A stretch of 18,813 nt of DNA from Chloroflexota bacterium. GTDB taxonomy: Bacteria; Chloroflexota; Limnocylindria; Limnocylindrales; Limnocylindraceae. The stretch covers positions 1 to 18,813 of the forward strand of contig CANKMK010000003.1 of NCBI GenBank assembly GCA_947483025.1. Reading direction: 5' to 3'. The notes under the pieces were generated by a model. That model saw nothing but the letters and a program-made list of their open reading frames with translations, made no database searches and had not been told where the DNA came from. Below are positions 7,526-14,726 of this stretch, one piece after another (position 1 is the stretch's first letter; each line of letters begins with the position of its first letter). Made by a program: the position numbers and the translations under genes.

Positions 7526-8604
7526 CAGCGCCCCCCTCTCGCTCGGCCGAGCAGTGAACGCAGGCGGAGTGCGCGCGGGCGAAGCACAATGCGATGCGCT
7601 CCCGCCATCGGCGTCCAGACTGCACCGAACGACGCCTTATGCGCGTACAGGCCATGCATCGCCTCGCCTTCGCTGGGAATATCGCGATGCCCTACAACAT
7701 CGACTCCACCGAGATCAGTGATGCGGCGCTCCCCCGCGGCAATCTTTATCGCCGTCCAACGCAGGAGCGCGAGGGCCCCCGGGGTCTCCTTTCGTGCGAC
7801 GGGATCGTCACCAGAAGCATCGGTTGTGATCCGCTCGCCATGTCGCAAGATCACAATGAACGCGACCAGCGCGCCGGCTGCGCCACGAACGGCAAGAATC
7901 TCAGCGCGTTCCGTCACAACGAGTTGATCCCACCAGCGAATCATGGCCGCGGACGAGCCAAGCGCGAACGATTTCCGTTGCGCCGTGGCCTCGAGCAGTT
8001 TCTGCACTTGAGCCCACAGTGCCGTGCGCTCGGGCGCAGGGGTGAGGTGCGTCACTCGTTCGGCAACGAACCCTGCGCGTTCGGCGAGCGCGATGCGTTG
8101 GCGCGTACTCTTCGTGATCCCCTCAAAGAGCTCGGCCTCCGAAGATCCAGTTGCGCTGGCGCGCAGCACCATGGTGTGTTGGCTCGGAAAGATCTCGTCG
8201 CCCTTGTGCAGTCCGGCGTTGCGGTACGCGGCCTCGGTTGCCTCCCCGGCCGGCAGCCATGGGTCCGCATCCAGGGAGACGAGGCCGCACTCCTCTCCAA
8301 GCCAGGCTGCAGCGCGCTGAAGCCGTTCCGCGACGGTTACCGCCTGAGCGACGGTGGCGTCCCACGGAACAGCCGGTCCTCGCGGCACGTGTCCCTTCGG
8401 CAAGCCAACAAGTGGGGCGCGATTGAGGAGGATCCCTACTGGTGTGTCATCAATCTCCAACGCGATCGCCTCACGCCCGAGGCTGGCGCGATACGCAAGC
8501 CAAGCGCTCCCCTGGTGCACATCGCCGCCAGGCGCATCGACGGCGCGCGCATCCCAGGCGCGCTGTGCCCCCAGAGAGGCAAGGTCGATGCGGCGAATCG
8601 TCAT
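7525..8604 (-). CDS. FemABX-family peptidoglycan bridge aminoacyltransferase
   Basis: Protein of 359 residues with the tandem GNAT-like layout of FemABX enzymes. These use aminoacyl-tRNA to attach amino acids to the third residue of lipid II or UDP-MurNAc-pentapeptide. Family-like segments are LPKGHVPRGPAVPW (68-81) in the first domain and, near the C-terminus, ITDLGGVDVV (295-304) followed by GLYAHKASFGA (318-328), equivalent to the conserved GLYxFKxxFG ending. No long charged coiled-coil arm as in FemA is evident, so it looks closer to FemX. The amino acid transferred cannot be read from sequence. Its position between murJ and murE supports a cell-wall role. ATG 8604 forms an ATGA overlap with murJ and is preceded by a GAGGTGA ribosome site. 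Confidence 0.85.
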   Translation of the reverse strand: MTIRRIDLASLGAQRAWDARAVDAPGGDVHQGSAWLAYRASLGREAIALEIDDTPVGILLNRAPLVGLPKGHVPRGPAVPWDATVAQAVTVAERLQRAAAWLGEECGLVSLDADPWLPAGEATEAAYRNAGLHKGDEIFPSQHTMVLRASATGSSEAELFEGITKSTRQRIALAERAGFVAERVTHLTPAPERTALWAQVQKLLEATAQRKSFALGSSAAMIRWWDQLVVTERAEILAVRGAAGALVAFIVILRHGERITTDASGDDPVARKETPGALALLRWTAIKIAAGERRITDLGGVDVVGHRDIPSEGEAMHGLYAHKASFGAVWTPMAGAHRIVLRPRALRLRSLLGRARGGR

Positions 8605-10220
8605 GCGGTCACCTCAGCGCGCAGCAGGAGCGCGCGAAGCCCTTTTGGCGCGAGTGGGGCGATGCGGCGGAGTAGCGGGAGCGCCTCTCGTCGGCGCGCC
8701 AGGATCGTGAGGGCGAGATAGGCGGCGAGCCCCGTTGCGGTGCCGAGCGCTGCAACTGCTGCAGCAGGCACGACCCCCGAAACCCGGGCCGACTCAAGGA
8801 GTGGCAACGTGATCGCAGCGGCGAGTCCGGCAGAGAGGAGAGCGGCGAGGATCGCAAAGAGCGTGGTGCCAATCACCATCACGGCGTTCAACACCTGCTT
8901 ATGCGCAATGAGTAGAGCGAGTAAGACGACCGCCTCGATCCAGGTGCCGAGTGGGAGCGACGTTGCGATCCCGGTCACTCCTGCGAGCGGAACCCAGAGC
9001 GTCGCCAACACGAAGATCACGAGGTTCCCACCGAGCTCCGCAACGGTCGGACGCACCGTGTCGCGCATGCCGTAGAAGAGGCGGACGACGACCGAAATCA
9101 CGCCGTGTGCAACCAGGCCGAGCAAGAGAATCCGGAGTAGATCCGCCGTGGCGACTGCAGAAGCATCATCGATGTTCCCGCCAACAACGAGCCGCACAGC
9201 GTCATACGAGAAGAGCGCACCGAGGGTCGCGATCGGAGCCATCATCCATACCACCACCCCGACGCTTGAACTCGCCAACGTTCGTACCGCTGCAAGGTTC
9301 CCACGCGCCGCCTGAGCCGCGACCTTCGGAAGGATTGCAATGCCAATCGACGAGGTAATTAGGGCGAGTGGCACCTGCAACAGGGTGAATGCGTAGGACC
9401 AGATCGTGATTGCGCCAGGGCCCGTGGTTCCAGCAAGCGAGATGAGGTACGCAAGCAACAACTGCACCACGACCACAGAGCCAACGCGTGGCAAGAGAGA
9501 GCGCAGCGATTCGCGGAGGAGTGGGTCGCGGAAGTTCGGGCGAGCCGGACGCAGGTTGCTTCGTACCAACACGGTTGCTGCGATCACCAGCACGGCGATT
9601 GCACCGGCGGCGGTACCGAGAGCTGGGCCGTATCCTCCCGCAGCTTGGCCCCCGATCAGCGCGCCAGCGATGGTGCCTGCGCTGTACACCAGGCCAGTAA
9701 TGGCGGTAACCCCGAATCGAGATCGCGCGGCAGCGGCACTGGTGCAGATAGCGGAGAGGGCTAGTGCGTTGGTTGCGACCAGCAGGATGACGCTGAGATC
9801 TGCCGCCTCACGTTGCTGGGCACTTGGTAGCCCCCCGACCAGGAGGCCGCTCAGCACGGTTGCACCAAACACCACCACAAGTGAGAAGAGGCCAAGGAGC
9901 ATGAGCATGGCCACAAACACGGAGCCGAGAAGGCGCTGTGCACGTCGCTGCTCCCCTTTCTCAAGGAGCGAGCTCAGTTGCGGTACGAGTACGGTTGCGA
10001 TGGAGCCCGCAGCAACGAGCGCGAACACAATGTCAGGGATTCGGAATGCGGCGAGGAATGGGTCAAGTGTTCCAGTCGCCCCAAAGACGGCGATGAGCAC
10101 GGTGATGCGTGCCCAGCCGGCGATGCGCGACGCAAGCGCACCCGCGGCGAGCACCGAGCTGTTGCGTGCTGTACTTGAGCGCACGACGGGCGATGCAGGC
10201 GCGACAGCACGACGACTCAT
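8601..10220 (-). CDS. murJ: Lipid II flippase MurJ
   Basis: Polytopic membrane protein of 539 residues, rich in long hydrophobic stretches consistent with the 14 helices of the MOP-superfamily flippase that moves lipid II across the inner membrane. Recognisable elements are SRIAGWARI (31-39), LDPFLAAFRIPD (52-63) and RLFYGMRDTVRPT in the second half, the counterpart of the conserved loop with the functionally important arginine. A hydrophilic, arginine-containing tail of about 20 residues precedes the first helix. The segment after the first cavity loop (IPDIVFALVAAGS) lacks the paired arginines and glutamate of E. coli MurJ, as I would expect in several other phyla. ATG 10220 overlaps the recombinase stop (ATGA), with GGAG 7 bases upstream. 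The FemX-like gene follows with another ATGA overlap, linking precursor modification and export. Confidence 0.95.
   Translation of the reverse strand: MSRRAVAPASPVVRSSTARNSSVLAAGALASRIAGWARITVLIAVFGATGTLDPFLAAFRIPDIVFALVAAGSIATVLVPQLSSLLEKGEQRRAQRLLGSVFVAMLMLLGLFSLVVVFGATVLSGLLVGGLPSAQQREAADLSVILLVATNALALSAICTSAAAARSRFGVTAITGLVYSAGTIAGALIGGQAAGGYGPALGTAAGAIAVLVIAATVLVRSNLRPARPNFRDPLLRESLRSLLPRVGSVVVVQLLLAYLISLAGTTGPGAITIWSYAFTLLQVPLALITSSIGIAILPKVAAQAARGNLAAVRTLASSSVGVVVWMMAPIATLGALFSYDAVRLVVGGNIDDASAVATADLLRILLLGLVAHGVISVVVRLFYGMRDTVRPTVAELGGNLVIFVLATLWVPLAGVTGIATSLPLGTWIEAVVLLALLIAHKQVLNAVMVIGTTLFAILAALLSAGLAAAITLPLLESARVSGVVPAAAVAALGTATGLAAYLALTILARRREALPLLRRIAPLAPKGLRALLLRAEVTA
8609..8615 (-). 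promoter_or_regulatory. Ribosome binding site of the FemX-like gene
   Basis: GAGGTGA on the minus strand is one of the strongest Shine-Dalgarno matches in the window. It lies inside the end of murJ, 4 bases before ATG 8604, and confirms that start. Confidence 0.65.
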
Positions 10221-11179
10221 GGCTTGGCTCCGGCACGTCGGGCGCGTGGATGCGCCGACTTGTACAGCCCGCGTAGTCGCGCGGTTGAAACATGGGTGTA
10301 CACCTGCGTTGTGCCGAGGCTCTCATGGCCGAGAAGCTCTTGCACCACGCGTAGGTCTGCACCGCCGTCGAGCAGATGCGTGGCGAATGAGTGACGGAGT
10401 GTGTGTGGGTGAAATGCTTCTGGTAGGCCCGCGGCGCGCGCAATGTCGTCAAGACGTGCGCGGGCGCCACGTTCGCCGAGCGCTCCACCGCTGCGATTCA
10501 GGAAGAGCGCGGAGGGCGACGTCGTGGCCAGGGCAGCGAGTGCTGGCCGGCCATCCGACAGATACGATTCGAGCGCGCTACGGCAAGGCGCACCAAAGAG
10601 TGCGACGCGCTGCTTGTCACCCTTCCCTGTCACCTTCACCTCGCCACGGCCAAGCTGCAGGTCGCTCACGCTGATTGCGACGACCTCCGCAATGCGTAGT
10701 CCGGCGCCGTAGAGCAGCTCAATGAGTGCGGTATCGCGCAGCGCCAGCGCAGCCGAGGTACCGATCGCGGCCTGGGCGATCAGCTGCTCCACTTGTGCCT
10801 GCGACAGAACGTCAGGGAGTCGCTTCTCCCGCTTGGGTCGGGCGAGCGCATGCAGCGGATCTTTCGCCACACTCCCCTGTCGCACCCAGAATCGGTAGAA
10901 GGTCCCGAGTGCGGCGAGCCGCTGTTGCACGGTCGAGCGCTCGCCGTCTTCACTGAGGAGTGCGATATAGCGGCGAAGATCTGCGCGACTTGGCGTGCGC
11001 CAATCGATCCCCTCAGCGTCGTACCAAGCAACGAGACGCTCCACGGCGGTGCGGTACGACCGCTCCGTAGCGGCAGAGAGTGCGCGTGCGCGCAGGTGCC
11101 TGATGAATGGGGCGATGCGTGCGTCAGTCACAGCAGAAGAGAGCGACGCCGCGGGAGCCGATTCGCGGCCCCGAGCCAT
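10217..11179 (-). CDS. xerC: Tyrosine recombinase XerC/XerD type
   Basis: Site-specific recombinase of 320 residues, of the type that resolves chromosome dimers at dif. An N-terminal SAM-like core-binding domain (about 20-110) is followed by the catalytic domain with Arg162 (GAGLRIAE), Lys186 (TGKGDKQR), His259 and Arg262 (HPHTLRHSFATHLL), His285 (LGHESLGTT) and nucleophile Tyr294 (VYTHVS). All catalytic residues are present. The position directly after topA parallels the codV/xerC position in Bacillus, which favours a housekeeping recombinase over a phage integrase; XerC versus XerD cannot be settled here. The start overlaps the topA stop by one base (TAATG) behind a strong GTGGAGG site. The N- and C-terminal tails are arginine-rich and basic. 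Confidence 0.94.
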   Translation of the reverse strand: MARGRESAPAASLSSAVTDARIAPFIRHLRARALSAATERSYRTAVERLVAWYDAEGIDWRTPSRADLRRYIALLSEDGERSTVQQRLAALGTFYRFWVRQGSVAKDPLHALARPKREKRLPDVLSQAQVEQLIAQAAIGTSAALALRDTALIELLYGAGLRIAEVVAISVSDLQLGRGEVKVTGKGDKQRVALFGAPCRSALESYLSDGRPALAALATTSPSALFLNRSGGALGERGARARLDDIARAAGLPEAFHPHTLRHSFATHLLDGGADLRVVQELLGHESLGTTQVYTHVSTARLRGLYKSAHPRARRAGAKP

Positions 11180-13746
11180 TAGACCGCCTCCACCTGTTCA
11201 GCCGGTGCCTCCGCGACCGACTCAACGGCGACGGACTCTGCCGCGGGATCCTTGCTCTTCGCCTTTGCCTTGGCCTTTGGTTTCGCCTTACTCTTCGCCT
11301 TCGCCTTTGCTTTGGCCTTTGGCTTCGCCTTGCTCTTCGCTGTGGTTTTCGCATCGCTGCCAGCCGCGGCGGCGGCGCCGCGTCGCGGACGCTTTGGCAC
11401 CCAGGCCAGTGGATCGGGTTCGCCGCCCGCGATTACTGAACCAACCGCAACGATCTCAGGAAGCGTTACGCGCGCCCCACACTTGGTGCAGACGCCGCCT
11501 TCGTCGTCTTTCCCGATCACAGCGCCACACTCGGCATGCGTTGCTCCCGTTGGGCGCGGTCGAATCGTCTTGCAGTCGGGGTAGCGGTTGCAGGAATAGA
11601 AGTAGGTCCCGCGCTTGTTGTTCTTCTTCGGCCCAAGCTTTCCGCCATGCTCAACGCCACACACAGGGCAGAGTGCATCGAACTCCAGCTTGAACTCTGC
11701 AGGTACCTCAGCCTTCGGAATGTAGCGGCACTCTGGATAGCGATCGCAGCCGAGGAACCAGCCGAAGCGGCTCCGTCGCTGCGCCATCTTGCCGCCATGC
11801 TCCGCGCCGCACATCGGACATGGGAGGCCGGCACCTTCAAGCGTTGGCGTGTCGCCCGATGGCGTGTCGTCGCCGATCACCTTCGAGAGCGACTTGCGCT
11901 CCGCATGTTCTGGATACAGGGTGCAGGCGAGATACCAGCCGAATCGTCCGAGGCGCTCCTCCATCGGATGCCCCTCCGAGCACTTCTCTTCGCTGGCACG
12001 GTTGCGGAACTCTCCAGCGCCGATTGACTGCGCCTTCTCAAGTACGAGTGGATCAAAGGTGCTCCAGAACTTCTGCAGCACATCGCGCCAGTTCGCGCGC
12101 CCCTCTGCGACGGCGTCGAGCTCCTCTTCCATGCCGGCGGTGAAGCCCAGGTCAACAAACGTCGCGAAATGTGTGGTGAGGAGGTCACAGACCGTTTCGC
12201 CAAGTCGCGTGGCGCGGAGGCGATTATCTTTGTCCCGGTCAACATATTCACGCTCTTGAATGCGCTCGATGATGGCGGCGTAAGTTGATGGCCGACCGAT
12301 GCCGTGCTTCTCCAGCTCCTTGACGAGCGTTGGCTCGGTAAAGCGCGGCTCAGGCTTTGTCGCGTGTGGCACGCCCTCTACTGTTGCGACGTTCCCCTTT
12401 GAGCCCTCTGGTAGATCAGGAACCTTCGCCTCAGCGTCTTCATCCTCGTCGTCACGACCCTCGAGATAGACGGCGGTGAAGCCCGGCTCAAGGGTGCGCG
12501 TTGCAACTGTTTTGAGTCGATCGCTCCCTGCGCTCCAGATCAGCGTGGTGGAAGCAGAGATCTTGTCCGGCATCTGCGACGCAATCGTGCGACGCCAGAT
12601 CAACGTGTACACCTTCAGCTCGCGCTCGTCGATGTATGGCGCGGCGAGTTCGGGGGTGAGGGCGAGATTCGTTGGGCGAATCGCTTCGTGGGCCTCTTGG
12701 GCGTTCTTCGACTTAGAAGCGTATTGGCGGCCACCTTCAACAAGCATTTCTGGACCGAAGCGTTCACGGATGACCGCCGCCGCGTCGCTGATTGCCTGCT
12801 GGCTCAGCGTTGGCGAGTCGGTACGCATATAGGTAATGAGACCGGTACGCTCGCCGCCGATCTCCACACCCTCGTAGAGTTTCTGAGCGAGCTGCATCGT
12901 GACGCGTGAGCGGAAGCCGTGCTTGCGACCCGCCTCCTGCTGCAGCGTTGAGGTGGTGAATGGCGGAACTGGGCGTTGCTTGCGTGTCCCCTCGCTGCGC
13001 TCCACAACGACGGCATCTGCGCCATCGAGTCGGGTCACGGCAGCTGCGGCTACCTCGGGGTCGAGCTCGAGAATCTCCCCCTTCTCGCCGATGAGCGTGG
13101 CCGGAACGACCATGTCACTCGCACTCGCAGGGCGAATCCCGATCTCCACCGTGGTGTAGTGGCGCGGGATAAAGGCGCGGATGGCCCGTTCGCGCTCCAC
13201 CACCAGGCGAAGGGCGACCGACTGTACCCGTCCCGCTGAGAGCTTCGGCTTGACCAGTCGCGAGAGGAGCGGCGAGAGCCGGTACCCAACGAGGCGATCG
13301 AGAATGCGACGCGCCTGCTGAGCGTTAACGAGGTCGAGGTTGATGGCGCGGGGGTGGGCGAACGCCTCGAGGATGGCCCCCTTCGTGATCTCGCTGAAGG
13401 TGACCCGGTGGCGATCCGCCTCGGGGATACCGAGGGCCTCGGCCACGTGCCAGGCGATCGCCTCCCCTTCGCGGTCAAGGTCGGTTGCGAGCCAGACCGA
13501 GGTTGCCTTCTTGGCGGCACGAGTGATGTCATCAAGGCGCTTCTGCTTGTCTTCAATGATTTCGTAGACCGGGGTGAAGCCGTTCTCCACGTCGACCGCC
13601 ATGCTCCCCTTCTTCGTCTTTTGGGGGAGATCCCGAATGTGCCCATAGGAGGCGAGCACGGTGTAGTCGGGGCCGAGATACCGCTCAATCGTCTGGGCCT
13701 TGGCCGGCGACTCGACGATAACGAGGTTGGTGGCTGCCTTTGTCAT
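11179..13746 (-). CDS. topA: DNA topoisomerase I (type IA) with zinc fingers and Lys/Ala-rich tail
   Basis: Type IA topoisomerase of 855 residues that relaxes negative supercoils. The TOPRIM domain has VIVESPAKAQTI (9-20) and the metal triad D89xD91xE93 in ATDLDREGEA. NAQQARRILDRLVGYRLSPLL (141-161) and LSAGRVQSVALRLV (169-182) follow, and the nucleophile is Tyr306 in LITYMRTDS. The C-terminal part holds two clear four-cysteine fingers (643/646/667/673 and 693/696/719/725), one upstream unit that looks like Cys/His (589, 593, 608, 614), and a final partial unit (740, 753, 756). A Lys/Ala/Ser/Pro tail (about 800-832) contains an exact tandem duplication of 14 residues, then an acidic end. Basic tails in topoisomerase I are known to aid DNA binding or processivity in some phyla. 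The ATG overlaps the dprA stop (ATGA) and lacks a Shine-Dalgarno. Confidence 0.97.
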   Translation of the reverse strand: MTKAATNLVIVESPAKAQTIERYLGPDYTVLASYGHIRDLPQKTKKGSMAVDVENGFTPVYEIIEDKQKRLDDITRAAKKATSVWLATDLDREGEAIAWHVAEALGIPEADRHRVTFSEITKGAILEAFAHPRAINLDLVNAQQARRILDRLVGYRLSPLLSRLVKPKLSAGRVQSVALRLVVERERAIRAFIPRHYTTVEIGIRPASASDMVVPATLIGEKGEILELDPEVAAAAVTRLDGADAVVVERSEGTRKQRPVPPFTTSTLQQEAGRKHGFRSRVTMQLAQKLYEGVEIGGERTGLITYMRTDSPTLSQQAISDAAAVIRERFGPEMLVEGGRQYASKSKNAQEAHEAIRPTNLALTPELAAPYIDERELKVYTLIWRRTIASQMPDKISASTTLIWSAGSDRLKTVATRTLEPGFTAVYLEGRDDEDEDAEAKVPDLPEGSKGNVATVEGVPHATKPEPRFTEPTLVKELEKHGIGRPSTYAAIIERIQEREYVDRDKDNRLRATRLGETVCDLLTTHFATFVDLGFTAGMEEELDAVAEGRANWRDVLQKFWSTFDPLVLEKAQSIGAGEFRNRASEEKCSEGHPMEERLGRFGWYLACTLYPEHAERKSLSKVIGDDTPSGDTPTLEGAGLPCPMCGAEHGGKMAQRRSRFGWFLGCDRYPECRYIPKAEVPAEFKLEFDALCPVCGVEHGGKLGPKKNNKRGTYFYSCNRYPDCKTIRPRPTGATHAECGAVIGKDDEGGVCTKCGARVTLPEIVAVGSVIAGGEPDPLAWVPKRPRRGAAAAAGSDAKTTAKSKAKPKAKAKAKAKSKAKPKAKAKAKSKDPAAESVAVESVAEAPAEQVEAV
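11187..11193 (-). promoter_or_regulatory. Ribosome binding site of the Xer recombinase
   Basis: GTGGAGG on the minus strand lies inside the last topA codons, 7 bases before ATG 11179. It supports independent ribosome loading at this coupled junction. Confidence 0.65.
11257..11340. repeat. 42-bp tandem repeat, two copies, inside topA
   Basis: Copies at 11257-11298 and 11299-11340 differ at three positions by eye. Both encode the same 14 residues (AKSKAKPKAKAKAK), topA residues 803-816 and 817-830, so the differences are silent. The period is a multiple of three and keeps the frame. This is a recent or protein-maintained duplication in the basic tail and a likely site of length variation between strains. 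Confidence 0.93.
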
Positions 13747-14726
13747 GGGCGAGAGCGTAGCACCGCCCCCAGAACGCGCCGCCAGCGCCCGCCGCGCTGC
13801 TCAATGAGCCCACGCAGGCTCAAGAGGGTCAGGGCCGCTACCAGTGCGCCGGGCAATTCCCCCGCAAGGTCGCTTAGATCGCCCTCAACGACCCCTTCAG
13901 CCCCTGCCGCGTCCAGCCGCTGCAGGAGATCGCGCTGCAGGCCAGGCGGAAACTCTCCCGGAAGGGCCGTCGATGGGGTGGGCAGCTCGTGAAGGAGACC
14001 CCCGTGACCTTGCAAGGACAGTGCACAGACAGTGAGCCACGCATGGAGATCAGCGCTCCCCGAAATGAGCACGGGCGAGCGCTCTTCGGTGAGTCGCAAA
14101 GACAACTCCTGTGCTCGCTGTAGCCAGCGGAGCCCCCCTTCTGCCGTCTCTGCACCATAGGGGGCGCTCACAACCGCTACAGGGAGCCCAATTCCTACCG
14201 CTGACTCAGCGGTAATCAGCGCTCCAGAGCCCTCAGGTGCCTCCACGACGATGAGGCCATCGCAGAGCGCCGCCAGGAGATGGTTCCGGGCGGCAAAGCT
14301 CCAGGCGGCAGGCGGGGTTCCAACTGGGCGATCCGAGAGGAGGAGGCCCACCTGCTGGATCTGCTCCGCCAGGCGACGCGCGCCGTAGCGCAGCCCGAGC
14401 GGCGCAGGGCTAGGTAGGACGGCGATCGTCTCCCCTCCCGCCTCTACGGCGGCCTTATGGGCCACCTCGTCGATCCCCAGGGCGAGCCCTGAGACCACGC
14501 ACCACCCCGATCGCGCCACCTCGAAGGCGATGCGCCGTGCGGCAGCCATGCCGTGCGGCGAGGGGCGCCTTGTGCCAACGATCCCAATCGAGGGGCGCTC
14601 AAGCACCTCCACCCGCCCCAGCGCCCAGAGCGAGCGACGCCGATCAGCATCCGGGGCTAGCCCGAGCGGCTCACTGCGCCGGTCGGGGATTCGTGGGTCG
14701 CCGGGGCGCAGCGTTACCGCGCTCAC
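13743..14726 (-). CDS. dprA: DNA processing protein DprA (Smf)
   Basis: Rossmann-fold protein of 327 residues that binds incoming single-stranded DNA and loads RecA during natural transformation; in some bacteria it has other roles. The family core is clear: SIGIVGTRRPSPHG (46-59), VSGLALGIDEVAHKAAVEAGGETIAVLPS (split over 78-106), and FAARNHLLAALCDGLIVVEAPEGSGALITAESA (split over 144-176). A winged-helix-like C-terminal segment (about 263-317) is present. The N-terminus is short: no SAM domain precedes the fold, and the usual YPxxLxxIxDPPxxLYxxG segment is hardly recognisable. GTG at 14726 is preferred because it makes a GTGA overlap with comM like the other junctions; a TTG one codon upstream is the alternative. 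It sits between comM and topA. Confidence 0.9.
   Translation of the reverse strand: MSAVTLRPGDPRIPDRRSEPLGLAPDADRRRSLWALGRVEVLERPSIGIVGTRRPSPHGMAAARRIAFEVARSGWCVVSGLALGIDEVAHKAAVEAGGETIAVLPSPAPLGLRYGARRLAEQIQQVGLLLSDRPVGTPPAAWSFAARNHLLAALCDGLIVVEAPEGSGALITAESAVGIGLPVAVVSAPYGAETAEGGLRWLQRAQELSLRLTEERSPVLISGSADLHAWLTVCALSLQGHGGLLHELPTPSTALPGEFPPGLQRDLLQRLDAAGAEGVVEGDLSDLAGELPGALVAALTLLSLRGLIEQRGGRWRRVLGAVLRSRP
13754..13759 (-). promoter_or_regulatory. Possible internal -10 box before topA
   Basis: TACGCT (pattern TANNNT) on the minus strand ends 7 bases before the topA ATG, the same spacing as TATACT at 105-110. topA has no Shine-Dalgarno sequence. No -35 match is seen. A chance occurrence is quite possible. 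Confidence 0.18.

Noticed and set aside
7594..8721. 375-codon open frame on the plus strand
   Set aside because: It is antisense to the FemX-like gene, which has a clear family ending and ribosome site; no motif is seen in the antisense product.
9406..10674. 422-codon open frame on the plus strand
   Set aside because: It is antisense to murJ and xer, has Arg/Ser/Ala-rich low-complexity sequence typical of GC-rich shadows, and has no family motif.
10217..11179. Xer-type recombinase considered as an integrase of a mobile element
   Set aside because: It has housekeeping XerC/D length and motifs, is coupled to topA and murJ, and no att repeats or cargo genes are seen.
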